Below, one piece after another: positions 1 through 8,649 of a stretch of 64,000 nt of DNA. Both the position numbers and the translations under genes were made by a program. Below the pieces are notes generated by a model that was not told the origin of the DNA, did not search any database, and saw only the letters and a program-made list of their open reading frames with translations. This DNA is from Hydrogenovibrio sp. JE_KL2 (GTDB lineage Bacteria; Pseudomonadota; Gammaproteobacteria; Thiomicrospirales; Thiomicrospiraceae), in contig NZ_WBJR01000002.1 of NCBI RefSeq assembly GCF_009296185.1, positions 186,001-250,000 on the forward strand, written 5' to 3'. How positions within the stretch are numbered: the stretch's first letter is position 1; the number at the start of each line of letters is the position of its first letter.

Positions 1-2
1 CG

Positions 3-65
3 AACAACGATCATAAATCGACTTCGTTGAACCGTGCTGAAGAAGCATTGTTGGAAGCGGTTTAA
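3..65 (+). CDS. 3' end of an unidentified gene (partial)
   Basis: An open frame enters from the left edge and stops at TAA 63-65, giving 20 residues that end ALLEAV. It is followed at once by a strong hairpin terminator, which supports a real plus-strand gene ending here. The visible tail is too short and too polar to assign to a family, so no function is proposed. Confidence 0.55.
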   Translation, partial: NNDHKSTSLNRAEEALLEAV

Positions 66-80
66 TTAAGCAAGATGAGT

Positions 81-110
81 CGCAATGTCGGAAACGGCAT
101 TGCGTTTAAA
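81..110 (+). terminator. Hairpin terminator with GAAA loop
   Basis: CGCAATGTCG and CGGCATTGCG form a 10-bp stem (one T-G wobble) closed by a GAAA tetraloop and followed by TTT. It lies 16 bases after the stop of the left-edge gene and before the 3' end of the convergent cyclase gene. Confidence 0.7.
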
Positions 111-126
111 AGCGCTGAAACTGGGA

Positions 127-1677
127 TCACCCAATCAGTGTTTTGAAGTTTTCGGTTTCGATTCTTTCTGACCAATAAGGTCCCTGCCCATAAGCACAGC
201 CCCAGTGTTTAAGTTCTTCCGCTTGCTGTTCTGAGTGAATACCGCCGGCAATCATACAGGCATCCAAACTTTGTGCCATTTGAATAATGGCTTTCACCCA
301 CTGTTTACCCTGCTCGGATTGCATTTGCTTGTCCAACCAAATCGGATCGAAGCGAAACTCTTGAATCGTCAATCCCATTAGGAAATTCAAATCCAAAGGC
401 TGTGACCCGACATCAGAAAGCGTCAATTGATAACCTGCCTCAGTCAGCGCCTGTAACAGTTCTTTAACGTCTTCCCCTTCTTGTTGCAAACTTCTCAAAG
501 AGAAGGATAACTGTAGCTGGTTCTTTGGAATGTCATAACGTTCAACCGCTTCGTCGAGTTTCTTTTGCAAAGAATCATTCCACAAAGGTTTCAAAATCGG
601 CAAGGTCACCACAAATTCAGGATCCAATACCTGCCAATCCTTTAAGTAGTGGCAAGCAGTATCCAACAACCAATCCCCCGCGGTATCTGCCCACAAGGCA
701 TTTTCAAGCTTCTCTTCCCACTCGCCATCGGAAAAAGTTTCATAGAAAGGGTTCTGCCAGGCAATAGACAGGCAACCGCCAACGATACGGCTTTCTTTTA
801 AATCGATTTGCGGTTGAACGCAGCTAATCAACTCATCCTTGCCAATCGCCATTTCCAAGGCAGCGCGAATATCCGATTCTCTCTTTTCATTCAAGAAATC
901 TGGCGATGTGTGTGCATCTTCGTAGAAACGGAATTGCTTTTTCCCCATATTCTTGGCGACATATAAAGCTTTGTCTGCGTTTTCAGACAGTTCGGAAGCA
1001 ATACGTCCATCATGAGGGAAACGACTGACACCAATACTGGTTGAGATTCTGACTTCGTGCCCATCAAAACAATAAAGACGTGAAATCTCGTTGATAATGC
1101 GTTTGCAGATACCTTCGATAATATCGCGGTTGTCTTCAGAGTCGGTCAGTAGAGCAACAAACTCATCCCCGCCTAAACGGGCAACGATATCATTCTCACG
1201 AAGCGAGGAGACCAAGCGTGCCGCGGCATGACGTAGCAGTTCATCACCAATATGATGCCCTAGATTGTCATTGACCTGCTTAAAGCCATCCAAATCGAGA
1301 AAAAGCAAGGTGAACTTGGTATTGGTGTCGGTGGCACGCTGAACCATCTGCTCCATCAAGTCATGGAAATAGCTGCGATTCGGCAAGTGCGTCAAGGCAT
1401 CATAATGCGCTTTTCGGTAAAGTTCTTCCGTACGGGCTTTCACTTCGGCCTCTATAAGATTTTCGACATCTTGCTGACGTCCAGAGAATTTATAACGTAA
1501 GTCAGACAACAGATTTTTGACATTTCCCATCTCCAATCTGGCTTGAAGTGATGCCTCATTATCCCTCACAAGGCCACCCAGCTGTTCATGCGCCAAACGA
1601 CTTTCATTTGCTAGCCTTTCGATGGATGCATCGCTTAGCGTAACCTCTGAAAACGGGCTCATGTCGTCTTTTACCAT
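127..1677 (-). CDS. GGDEF diguanylate cyclase with degenerate EAL domain
   Basis: A 516-residue protein without obvious membrane segments, so probably cytoplasmic. Residues 1-85 are helical. A GGDEF domain follows, with an intact GGDEF at 169-173 and an RxxD inhibitory I-site (REND, 160-163) exactly five residues upstream, so synthesis of cyclic di-GMP with product feedback is expected. The C-terminal 250 residues have the EAL fold pattern (QPQIDL, then IVGG), but the EALLRW signature has become CLSIAW and the DDFGTG loop is replaced by DVGSQP. Phosphodiesterase activity is therefore unlikely, and this half may bind c-di-GMP or a partner. AGGA lies 7 bases before the ATG. No sensory domain is recognised. 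Confidence 0.9.
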   Translation of the reverse strand: MVKDDMSPFSEVTLSDASIERLANESRLAHEQLGGLVRDNEASLQARLEMGNVKNLLSDLRYKFSGRQQDVENLIEAEVKARTEELYRKAHYDALTHLPNRSYFHDLMEQMVQRATDTNTKFTLLFLDLDGFKQVNDNLGHHIGDELLRHAAARLVSSLRENDIVARLGGDEFVALLTDSEDNRDIIEGICKRIINEISRLYCFDGHEVRISTSIGVSRFPHDGRIASELSENADKALYVAKNMGKKQFRFYEDAHTSPDFLNEKRESDIRAALEMAIGKDELISCVQPQIDLKESRIVGGCLSIAWQNPFYETFSDGEWEEKLENALWADTAGDWLLDTACHYLKDWQVLDPEFVVTLPILKPLWNDSLQKKLDEAVERYDIPKNQLQLSFSLRSLQQEGEDVKELLQALTEAGYQLTLSDVGSQPLDLNFLMGLTIQEFRFDPIWLDKQMQSEQGKQWVKAIIQMAQSLDACMIAGGIHSEQQAEELKHWGCAYGQGPYWSERIETENFKTLIG

Positions 1678-1752
1678 GGTAATTTCCTAGTTTCTCTCTA
1701 TTTCCCGGTTGTAATTGGCGATTGTCTAGTCACTTTTGCACAAGGCTTTGAC

Positions 1753-1758
1753 TATAAT
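1753..1758 (+). promoter_or_regulatory. Possible -10 box upstream of purT
   Basis: A perfect TATAAT lies in the 206-base divergent gap, 126 bases before purT. No well-spaced -35 box is visible (TTGCAC at 1736 is only 11 bases away), so this is a weak call. Apart from the purT ribosome binding site I see nothing else in the gap. Confidence 0.3.
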
Positions 1759-1883
1759 ATGCCTACAACTGCGTAAACACTTTTGAACGACTTCCGTCCG
1801 AAATTGACTCTTAACGTTATTCTAAAGTGTTTGATGTCAATAAGTTAACAACAATTTACTAAACACTTAGCAAAGGAAATGCC

Positions 1884-3089
1884 ATGTCTCAGGATTCGGC
1901 TACGAACACTGTCACCATTGGAACCAAGTTTTCACCTACCGCAACCAAACTTTTATTGTGTGGCTCAGGAGAACTAGGAAAAGAAGTCGCTTTAGAAGCA
2001 CAACGTTTTGGCATAGAAGTGATTGCGCTTGACCGCTATGAAAACGCGCCAGCCATGCAAGTTGCGGATAAAAGCTACACCTTGAGCATGCTTGACGGTG
2101 ATGCATTGCGTGACATTATCCTCAAAGAAAAGCCTGACTTCATCGTACCGGAAATCGAAGCGATTGCGACCGACACCTTGGCTGAACTTGAACAACAAGG
2201 CTTTAATGTCGTCCCGACCGCCAAAGCCACGCAATTGACGATGAACCGTGAAGGCATTCGTCGCTTGGCGGCAGAAACGCTGGGCTTAAAGACCTCGCCT
2301 TACGCGTTTGCAGACAATAAAGAAGACTTTGTTCAGGCGGTGAACAACATCGGTATTCCATGTGTTGTGAAGCCAATCATGAGCTCTTCAGGCAAAGGGC
2401 AAAGCGTCATTAAAACCGCAGCAGACATTGATAAGGCGTGGGATTACGCGCAAGAAGGCGGACGTGCAGGCAAAGGTAAAGTTATTGTCGAAGGCTTTGT
2501 GGATTTCGACTACGAGATTACACTATTAACTGTACGCCATATCGATGGCACCAGCTTCTGCGAGCCTATCGGCCACTTACAGGAAGACGGCGATTACCGT
2601 CAGTCTTGGCAGCCGCATCCAATGACAGCAACAGCGTTGGAAAAAGCACAGCAGATGGCAAAAAGCATTACGGATGCGCTCGGCGGGCGCGGACTGTTCG
2701 GCGTTGAACTCTTTGTCAAAGGCGATGAGGTCATTTTCAGTGAAGTGTCGCCACGACCACATGACACAGGCCTAGTGACATTGATTTCTCAGGACATTTC
2801 CGAGTTTGCACTGCATGTACGCGCAATCCTTGGGCTGCCGATTCCGAATATTGTCCAGCATGGTCCTTCGGCCTCCAGCGTCATTCTGCCTACCGGGCAA
2901 TCGACACAAACAGCGTTCGGCAATCTGTATCAAGCGCTTAACGAACCGGACACACAAATCAAACTGTTCGGTAAGCCTGAAATCGCCGGTAGACGCCGCA
3001 TGGGTGTTGCGCTTGCCAGAGGCAACTCTATTGAAGAAGCCTTAGAAAAAGCCAAGCGTGCTTCTCAAGCCGTCACCGTTACCTTTTAA
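1884..3089 (+). CDS. purT: Formate-dependent GAR transformylase PurT
   Basis: PurT makes formyl-GAR from GAR, formate and ATP in the third step of purine synthesis, independently of folate. The 401-residue product is close to the usual ~392. An N-terminal pre-ATP-grasp part ([20 protein letters not shown], residues 24-43) is followed by an ATP-grasp domain with [13 protein letters not shown] and the metal-binding stretch [20 protein letters not shown]. The reading frame continues to the characteristic end [17 protein letters not shown] lies 6-7 bases before the ATG. The gene stands alone and is followed by an inverted pair of the dispersed repeat, which may end its transcript. Confidence 0.95.
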   Translation: MSQDSATNTVTIGTKFSPTATKLLLCGSGELGKEVALEAQRFGIEVIALDRYENAPAMQVADKSYTLSMLDGDALRDIILKEKPDFIVPEIEAIATDTLAELEQQGFNVVPTAKATQLTMNREGIRRLAAETLGLKTSPYAFADNKEDFVQAVNNIGIPCVVKPIMSSSGKGQSVIKTAADIDKAWDYAQEGGRAGKGKVIVEGFVDFDYEITLLTVRHIDGTSFCEPIGHLQEDGDYRQSWQPHPMTATALEKAQQMAKSITDALGGRGLFGVELFVKGDEVIFSEVSPRPHDTGLVTLISQDISEFALHVRAILGLPIPNIVQHGPSASSVILPTGQSTQTAFGNLYQALNEPDTQIKLFGKPEIAGRRRMGVALARGNSIEEALEKAKRASQAVTVTF

Positions 3090-3117
3090 AAACGTTCTTA
3101 AATAAATACTTTGTCCC

Positions 3118-3160
3118 CCCCAACCTGGCAGAAATTTGTCAATAATCTGCCAGGTTGGGG
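3118..3160. repeat. Inverted pair of the dispersed CCCCAACCTGGCAGA repeat
   Basis: CCCCAACCTGGCAGA (3118-3132) and TCTGCCAGGTTGGGG (3146-3160) are perfect 15-base inverted copies separated by 13 bases. They can form a strong hairpin 29 bases after the purT stop. There is no long T-run, so terminator function is possible but not shown. The rest of the 300-base gap (3161-3317) is AT-rich with no gene seen before the sigma-54 promoter. Confidence 0.85.
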
Positions 3161-3317
3161 TCATATTCTTCACATCAACCCCCGTCAATTTTCTGACTAT
3201 CAGCAATAATTGCCAGTTTCTCGTTGGTTTTTTGCACTCACGCGGCAATTTTTTCCACCCACTAAAATCCTTTAAAATCAATGCTTTAATTTAATTGTTG
3301 GTAACTTTTACCTACTT

Positions 3318-3333
3318 TGGCACGGTCAATGCT
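3318..3333 (+). promoter_or_regulatory. Sigma-54 (RpoN) promoter of the fliS-like gene
   Basis: TGGCACGGTCAATGCT matches the RpoN consensus TGGCACGNNNNTTGCW at all but one fixed position, with the invariant GG and GC at correct spacing. It lies 56 bases before the fliS-like start codon. Many polar flagellar genes of gammaproteobacteria are RpoN-dependent, so this fits the gene behind it. Confidence 0.85.
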
Positions 3334-3389
3334 GTTGGCTAAGTAAAGAAAAACTTTAATTATTTTTTCGACTAGAAAGGAAAACAGCC

Positions 3390-3824
3390 ATGACTACTAA
3401 TTTAACGATGACATCAGAAGCGAAAGCACCACTGATTAAAGACTACAATCGTAACCCACAAACTGAAAAACACTTGGCTGAAAACCCAAGAAAAACTGTT
3501 TTGTTACTATTACAAGGTGTTGTTGATAAAGGAAATTTGGCAAAAGTTTGCCACCAATCCAATGCTTTGGTTGAAAAAGGATTCCACCTAGGTCGTATGA
3601 CAACGATTCTTGACGCACTTCGTGACCGTTTGAGTTTGACCGAACACACTCCGATTGCGTACGATCTGGAAGAACTTTATCACTATGCTGATAAAGCGAT
3701 ACAAGAAGCTGTGTTTGAAAAAGATACTTTCTATCTAGACAGCGCTATCGAAATTCTTACCGAGCTAAGAGATGCTTGGTTGGAAATGATGCATCAAACA
3801 GGTGAGCTTGGCGATCACGCTTAA
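3390..3824 (+). CDS. fliS: FliS-like flagellin export chaperone
   Basis: A 144-residue, largely helical protein. Residues 30-135 follow the FliS pattern: an alkyl-rich first helix (KTVLLLLQGVVDKGNLAKV), a central I..LRDRL segment, then L..LY.Y.......A and a last helix with LTELRDAWLEM. FliS binds the flagellin C-terminus in the cytoplasm and prevents early polymerisation. The N-terminal 25 residues are extra and polar. GAAAGG lies about 10 bases before the ATG. No flagellin (fliC) or fliD gene is adjacent, so this is an orphan copy. The RpoN promoter upstream strongly supports a flagellar role. The family call rests on pattern recognition. Confidence 0.72.
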   Translation: MTTNLTMTSEAKAPLIKDYNRNPQTEKHLAENPRKTVLLLLQGVVDKGNLAKVCHQSNALVEKGFHLGRMTTILDALRDRLSLTEHTPIAYDLEELYHYADKAIQEAVFEKDTFYLDSAIEILTELRDAWLEMMHQTGELGDHA

Positions 3825-3898
3825 TTCTCGCTTAGCTTGCCTGATGCAACTAAGTTTGGCTTTCTTTCCTTTCAAACTCGAAGGCTTTACTTACTCCC

Positions 3899-3930
3899 AA
3901 GACCAGTTACTTTAGCTGGTCTTTTTTTTA
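3899..3930 (+). terminator. Rho-independent terminator after fliS
   Basis: AAGACCAG and CTGGTCTT pair around a 9-base loop, followed by a run of T. It falls between fliS and the cytochrome gene. This argues that the longer open frame starting at 3837 is not translated and that the cytochrome starts at 4002. Confidence 0.85.
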
Positions 3931-4001
3931 TCTGTTTTCTTTGTATAATCCTCTATAGACTAAATCGTTCTGCACTTTCAACCCAACAAAGAGTCAACCC
4001 A

Positions 4002-4562
4002 ATGAGCCTAAAAAACACTCCTAATAGCTTCGGCCTAGTTTCTCGCGCAAACCACTGGATTTCCGCTTTTGCATTTATCCTGGCGCTTATTACTGCTTTC
4101 GCTGCCGAAGAATTCATGGCAAAAGGTGAAGCAAGAACCGCCGTGTTCCATCTGCATTTCTCTTTGGGAATCAGCTTATTTCTGCTGATGATTCTTCGAG
4201 TCATCTGGTTGAAGATGTCACCTAACCCGGAAGACATCGGTGAAAATCGTATGGAAGTCGTGTTGAGCCACATCGTCAAAGGCTTCTTGTACCTTTCCTT
4301 GATTGTCATGCCGATTTCAGGCTATATGATGGTCAGCGCCGGTGGACACGACATCCCTTTCTTTAATCTGTTTACATTACCGAACTTGATTGGCGAAAAT
4401 CCTGACATTAAAGCCATTGCCAAACCGCTACATGTTTACAGCGGATTCCTCATCACATTCATTTTGATGATGCATATTGCCGGTGCTTTGAAACATCATT
4501 TCGTCTACAAAGATGACGTACTTAACCGTATGTTAGGTCGCTCTTCCTCTAAGCCTGAATAA
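4002..4562 (+). CDS. Cytochrome b561 family protein
   Basis: A 186-residue inner-membrane protein with four predicted helices and the b561/CybB layout: ANHWISAFAF near the N-terminus, HLHFSLGISLFLLMILRV, then HIVKGFLYLSLIVMPISGYMM, and KPLHVYSGFLITFILMMHIAGALKHH at the end. The spaced histidines fit two b-type haems. Such proteins pass electrons between quinol or other reductants and periplasmic acceptors; the partner is unknown. I chose ATG 4002 (MSLKNTPNSFG) over the upstream in-frame start because a terminator hairpin and a TATAAT box (3944-3949) lie between them. A weak AAAGAG precedes the start. Confidence 0.85.
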   Translation: MSLKNTPNSFGLVSRANHWISAFAFILALITAFAAEEFMAKGEARTAVFHLHFSLGISLFLLMILRVIWLKMSPNPEDIGENRMEVVLSHIVKGFLYLSLIVMPISGYMMVSAGGHDIPFFNLFTLPNLIGENPDIKAIAKPLHVYSGFLITFILMMHIAGALKHHFVYKDDVLNRMLGRSSSKPE

Positions 4563-4664
4563 GGCCGTTTAAAACCTAGAAAATTTTTAAATAATAAAAA
4601 TAACTATTTGTTTTTCTAAAGTTTTAACAAAGTCTGTCGATACCATGAATATCGCAAAAAATGA

Positions 4665-4691
4665 TTAGCACTCTCTTGACTTGAGTGCTAA
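4665..4691. promoter_or_regulatory. CIRCE operator (HrcA site) in the rpoH promoter
   Basis: TTAGCACTC, nine bases, then GAGTGCTAA: a perfect match to the CIRCE consensus bound by the heat-shock repressor HrcA. It overlaps the -35 box of the rpoH promoter, so bound HrcA would be expected to block transcription. Confidence 0.93.
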
Positions 4692-4703
4692 TTTCTGTAT
4701 ATT
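4676..4703 (+). promoter_or_regulatory. rpoH promoter overlapping CIRCE
   Basis: TTGACT (4676-4681) and TATATT (4698-4703) are separated by 16 bases, a good sigma-70-type promoter. The -35 box lies inside the CIRCE spacer. Transcription would start around 4710, about 34 bases before the chosen ATG. Confidence 0.75.
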
Positions 4704-4743
4704 AGAGTTAATGAAAAAGATGACTCAACAGGAGCAGGATTGT

Positions 4744-5595
4744 ATGACAAATCAAATGATTCCGTTTAGCGCGAGCCTTACTCCAGGACAAAACATCGAA
4801 CACTACCTGGCAACCGTTCAAACTATGCCTGTCTTAAGTGCAGAAGAAGAACACGCGCTTGCTGAAAAATTGTATTACCAACAAGACCTAGAAGCAGCTA
4901 GACAACTTATCTTGTCAAGCCTACGCTATGTTGTGCCCGTTGCCCGCTCTTATAAAGGTTATGGATTGCCTTTGGGAGACTTGGTGCAAGAAGGAAACAT
5001 CGGCTTGATGAAAGCGGTAAAACGCTTTAACCCAAACGAAAATGTCCGCCTAATGACGTTTGCCGTGCATTGGATTCGTGCTGAAATCAACGAATATGTC
5101 ATTAAAAACTGGCGTATCGTTAAAACAGCAACCACCAAAGCGCAACGTAAATTGTTCTTCAAACTAAGAAGCACAAAAAAATCGTTGGAATGGTTTGGTA
5201 ACAAAGATGCCGATGCGGTTGCAAAAGAACTGGGGGTTACACGACGCGACGTGTTGGAAATGGAAACCCGACTTTACGGTCAGGATTTACCGGTAGATAT
5301 GAGTTCCGATGATTCGGAAGATTCAGGTAAAACCTACCCTATCTTGGTCAGCCAAGAGTTGGACCCGGAAACACACTTGGTCAACGAATCCCAAAATGAT
5401 TATGAAATGGGCATGATGACATCTGCGCTTGCGAACTTGGATGAACGTAGCCAAGACATTATCCGCAAACGCTGGTTAACTGAAGATAAAGTCGGTTTGA
5501 AAGAATTGTCTGAAATTTACGGTGTTTCTATGGAACGTATCCGTCAGATTGAACAGCAAGCTTTGTTAAAAATGCGTGCGAACATGCAAGCTTAA
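4744..5595 (+). CDS. rpoH: Heat-shock sigma factor RpoH (sigma-32)
   Basis: Directs RNA polymerase to heat-shock promoters. The 283-residue product matches the usual 284. Region 2 contains GDLVQEGNIGLMKAVKRF and FAVHWIRAEI, followed by the RpoH box QRKLFFKLR and the region 4 helix-turn-helix LKELSEIYGVSMERIRQIE. I chose ATG 4744 because AGGAG sits 9 bases upstream and the protein then starts at the usual place. An in-frame start at 4681 would lie inside the promoter. A CIRCE operator overlaps the promoter, so the regulator of one heat-shock regulon appears to be controlled by the repressor of another. Confidence 0.96.
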   Translation: MTNQMIPFSASLTPGQNIEHYLATVQTMPVLSAEEEHALAEKLYYQQDLEAARQLILSSLRYVVPVARSYKGYGLPLGDLVQEGNIGLMKAVKRFNPNENVRLMTFAVHWIRAEINEYVIKNWRIVKTATTKAQRKLFFKLRSTKKSLEWFGNKDADAVAKELGVTRRDVLEMETRLYGQDLPVDMSSDDSEDSGKTYPILVSQELDPETHLVNESQNDYEMGMMTSALANLDERSQDIIRKRWLTEDKVGLKELSEIYGVSMERIRQIEQQALLKMRANMQA

Positions 5596-5614
5596 CGACC
5601 GCTTTCAACACCAT

Positions 5615-5645
5615 AAAAAAGCCCCGACATCGGGGCTTTTTTTAT
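5615..5645. terminator. Bidirectional terminator after rpoH
   Basis: GCCCCG and CGGGGC pair around ACAT, flanked by A6 on one side and T7 on the other. It can serve rpoH on the plus strand and the convergent small membrane protein gene on the minus strand. Confidence 0.93.
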
Positions 5646-5671
5646 GAGTGATTTTAAGTATTAGTGGTGTG

Positions 5672-5995
5672 TCAGAAAAATCGCATCGCAACGATCAAAA
5701 CAATACAAGCATCCGCAATCAAAGTTAATAGGAAACCGAGCTTTTGTACCATGCCGCGCATTACACTCGTACTCCCCTTCAACACCAATAACGACAGCAA
5801 ATTGGCAAAGATCACGAGAGGTACCCCCCAAGTAATCGCCACATTGAACTCTGTCGCACCAGGCTTAACTTCATTCAACCCGAACACCACCAACAATGCC
5901 GGCAGAAATAGTCCAAACGCAATTAAACCGAACATCGCCGCCAAGATGGACAGCATATTGATTAACCATTGAGGTTTGTCGGTTTTATTCGTCAT
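5672..5995 (-). CDS. Small integral membrane protein, unknown function
   Basis: A 107-residue protein with three to four hydrophobic segments (around residues 12-42, 54-75 and 85-105 of the ATG form) and no motif I recognise. It follows the mutarotase gene by 20 bases on the same strand and is probably the last gene of the aroK-aroB operon. A TTG in frame at 6010 is an alternative start; ATG 5995 is preferred because a G-rich stretch (GGGGGC) precedes it. Confidence 0.65.
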   Translation of the reverse strand: MTNKTDKPQWLINMLSILAAMFGLIAFGLFLPALLVVFGLNEVKPGATEFNVAITWGVPLVIFANLLSLLVLKGSTSVMRGMVQKLGFLLTLIADACIVLIVAMRFF

Positions 5996-6015
5996 CGCAG
6001 TCGCCCCCAACCAAT

Positions 6016-6918
6016 CTACAAATTTTCCGCTGACAATATCATGGTTAAGGTATGTTTTGACTCACTGGGAATCAACACCGCATTATCCAAAACATTGCCA
6101 GACTCGACGCACAACATTGTCTGCCAAGCATCGTCATTCATATCACCAAAAGCCTTCACACCTTCAGGTCCTGGGTTCCAAACCACACTGGAGAGGCTAT
6201 GGTCTTTTTCTATCACAATGCGACGACCCAATCCCTCATCTTCAAAACTGACTTTTCCAGACTGATTTAAATAAACATTATCCATTGGTGGTTCAACCAC
6301 TACCGCACCTTGCTGCTGAACAGCGTCGGCATAGGTTAGCTTATCAAGCAAAATAGAATCTTCCAGCCCTTCTATCTCAATAGCTTGAGGATTAGAAACG
6401 GCGAAATAGGTATGGAATGCTTCAGTGATACTCAAATCATAACGATTCAGGTTGTGCGTGGTGAGTGCCATCGACAACTTTTCACCTATCTCGATTCTTA
6501 GAGACAAATGAAAGGCATGCGGCCAAAGCGTTTGAGAAAAGGCATCCGAATCGCACACCAGCAGAACTTCTGTTACACCACTGTCATAGGTATGGACTTT
6601 ATCCAAATGCCAAACCTGATTACGCACAAAACCATGGGCAGGCAGGCCCTCTTCATCAGACTTGCCAAACCAAGGCCAACAAATTGGAATCCCCCCTCTG
6701 ACAGGCTTTTTGCCATCATAGACCGCTGAATCAGATACCCAAATCAAATCTTTGTCGGCAGAAGCGCCTTGCTTTGGCACATAGCTCAACAGACTCGCGC
6801 CATGGGTAGTAATTTTCGCGGTTGCGAAAGGGTTATCAATATCGATCATCATCAAATGATCTTTCATTGAAAAGGAGACACCTTCGGCATCAAACTGTTG
6901 AGCAAGTGCGTCTATCAT
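6016..6918 (-). CDS. D-hexose-6-phosphate mutarotase (glucose-6-phosphate 1-epimerase)
   Basis: A 300-residue protein of the YeaD type in the aldose 1-epimerase superfamily, which interconverts the alpha and beta anomers of hexose 6-phosphates. Seen in order: ATAKITTHGASLLSYVP, DLIWVSDSAVYDGKKPVRGG, GIPICWPWFG, LPAHGFVRN with the catalytic histidine region, ITEAFHTYFAVS, and a late VWNPGPEG segment. AAGGAA lies just before the ATG. It lies 54 bases downstream of aroB on the same strand; the link to aromatic synthesis is not obvious and is probably only positional. Confidence 0.88.
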   Translation of the reverse strand: MIDALAQQFDAEGVSFSMKDHLMMIDIDNPFATAKITTHGASLLSYVPKQGASADKDLIWVSDSAVYDGKKPVRGGIPICWPWFGKSDEEGLPAHGFVRNQVWHLDKVHTYDSGVTEVLLVCDSDAFSQTLWPHAFHLSLRIEIGEKLSMALTTHNLNRYDLSITEAFHTYFAVSNPQAIEIEGLEDSILLDKLTYADAVQQQGAVVVEPPMDNVYLNQSGKVSFEDEGLGRRIVIEKDHSLSSVVWNPGPEGVKAFGDMNDDAWQTMLCVESGNVLDNAVLIPSESKHTLTMILSAENL

Positions 6919-6972
6919 GCTATTTCCTTACTAGGCGCGCCGACAAAGTCGGCAGCGGAATTATGACTGAAA

Positions 6973-8055
6973 CTATCGCCACTCGGTCAAGGTTTGCTCC
7001 AACAGCGACTGAGAGTAATCACCCGTAACATAGGCTTCCCCAATTTGCTTTAGCAACACCAAACGAATGTGACCAGCCTGTACCTTTTTATCTCCCGCCA
7101 TCAAGTCCAAGAAACGCTGATTGGACATGTCATTAACACTTGGCGGTAACGTTGGGAGTTTGGCATGTTTAAAAATTTTCTCGATTCTGTCGAAGTCAGC
7201 TTGTGAAATATTCCCCATCAACTTAGATAAGTAAATGGCTTGCATAGAACCGGCACTAACGCCTTCACCATGCAACCATTTACCGTAACCCATCCCGGCT
7301 TCAATCGCATGGCCAAAGGTATGACCCAAATTGAACAGGGCACGCAATCCAGACTCTTTTTCATCCAACGCAACAATTTTCGCCTTGTTTTGACAGGATC
7401 TTTCAATCGCCTCCGTTAAGGCAACTGAATCACGGGCAAGCAATTCATCCATGTGCTGCTCAAGCCACTCGAAGAACGGATAATCTGTAATCAAACCGTA
7501 CTTGATAACCTCTGCTAAACCTGCGGACAGCTCTCGGTCTTCCAAAGTACTCAACACATCGGTATCAATCACAACACATTCCGGCTGATGAAAGGCACCA
7601 ATCATATTCTTACCGAACGGATGGTTTACGCCGGTTTTTCCACCTACTGAAGAATCTACTTGAGACAATAGTGTCGTCGGAATCTGAATGAAATTGACAC
7701 CACGTTGATAGGCAGCAGCAGCAAAACCTGTCATATCACCAATCACACCGCCGCCCAGTGCCACAAAGGTACACTTTCGATCAAAACGATTGGCAATCGC
7801 TACATCAAAAATCTTGTTCAGCACTTCCAGATTCTTGTACTCTTCACCATCAGGAAGCACAGCTACACGAACTTCATAATCCGAAAAGGTTTTCTCCACC
7901 TGTTCCAAATAAAGTGGTGCCACCGTTGTATTGGTGACGATCAATACTTGGGCTCCTTGAACATAAGGGCGAATCAACTCAGGATTATTAATCAGTTGCT
8001 GTCCGATGAAAATCGGGTAACTTCTTTCTCCTAAATCGACATTTAGTGTTTTCAA
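6973..8055 (-). CDS. aroB: 3-dehydroquinate synthase AroB
   Basis: Second enzyme of the shikimate pathway, converting DAHP to 3-dehydroquinate with NAD and a divalent metal. The 360 residues are close to E. coli's 362. [11 protein letters not shown] opens the protein as usual, [19 protein letters not shown] binds NAD, and [22 protein letters not shown] plus the metal histidines in [10 protein letters not shown] and WLHGEGVS are present. The start is TTG, supported by GAGGAC 7 bases upstream; no ATG fits the family N-terminus. It lies 69 bases after aroK, the standard aroKB pair. Confidence 0.95.
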   Translation of the reverse strand: MKTLNVDLGERSYPIFIGQQLINNPELIRPYVQGAQVLIVTNTTVAPLYLEQVEKTFSDYEVRVAVLPDGEEYKNLEVLNKIFDVAIANRFDRKCTFVALGGGVIGDMTGFAAAAYQRGVNFIQIPTTLLSQVDSSVGGKTGVNHPFGKNMIGAFHQPECVVIDTDVLSTLEDRELSAGLAEVIKYGLITDYPFFEWLEQHMDELLARDSVALTEAIERSCQNKAKIVALDEKESGLRALFNLGHTFGHAIEAGMGYGKWLHGEGVSAGSMQAIYLSKLMGNISQADFDRIEKIFKHAKLPTLPPSVNDMSNQRFLDLMAGDKKVQAGHIRLVLLKQIGEAYVTGDYSQSLLEQTLTEWR

Positions 8056-8124
8056 TAGTCTGTCCTCAATTCTTTAAAACTTTTTGCTGGCAAGTGTATT
8101 TGGTCGGGGGATACTTTGGTTGGC

Positions 8125-8649
8125 TTATGCCAAATTCTCTTCTTCCAGTTTTTCGACGATTTGTTTAACCACTCTATGCACCGGAATTTGCTCGGTTTCA
8201 ATCACCAAGTCCGCGACTTCCATATACAGAGGGTCGCGCTTTTCCATGAGATCCATCAAGACTTGCTCAGGGTTATCCGTTTGTAGCAGAGGGCGATTGC
8301 GATCATGCTTGGTACGTTGCACCAACGCATCCACTGAAGATTTAAGATAAACAACAAAGCCTCTTGAGCGTAAATGTCTGCGGTTTTCAGGGTCTAACAC
8401 CGCGCCGCCACCTGTTGCCAAAACCGTTTCCGTGCGCTGCGTCAGTTCATCAATAACATTTGCTTCGCGAGCACGAAAGCCTTCTTCGCCTTCAATGTCG
8501 AAAATAATCGGAATAGTTGCGCCGGTTTTTGCCTCTATTTCGTGATCGCTGTCCACAAAATCATAGTGCAGCTTTTCCGACAAAAAACGACCAACGGTGG
8601 ATTTTCCAACCCCCATCGGACCGACCAAAAAAATACTTTCTTTATGCAT
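8125..8649 (-). CDS. aroK: Shikimate kinase AroK
   Basis: Phosphorylates shikimate with ATP. A 174-residue protein with the P-loop GPMGVGKST at residues 11-19, the shikimate-binding DSDHEIE, the GFRAREA arginine motif, GGGAV, and the lid region RTKHDRNRP. All are in the family order and the length is normal. It is the first gene of the minus-strand run aroK-aroB-mutarotase-membrane protein, divergent from gmk across a 285-base gap that holds no further gene I can see. Confidence 0.95.
   Translation of the reverse strand: MHKESIFLVGPMGVGKSTVGRFLSEKLHYDFVDSDHEIEAKTGATIPIIFDIEGEEGFRAREANVIDELTQRTETVLATGGGAVLDPENRRHLRSRGFVVYLKSSVDALVQRTKHDRNRPLLQTDNPEQVLMDLMEKRDPLYMEVADLVIETEQIPVHRVVKQIVEKLEEENLA

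Noticed and set aside
3837-4001. Longer N-terminus for the cytochrome b561 protein
   Set aside because: A terminator and a -10 box lie inside this stretch, and the family N-terminus begins at the ATG at 4002.
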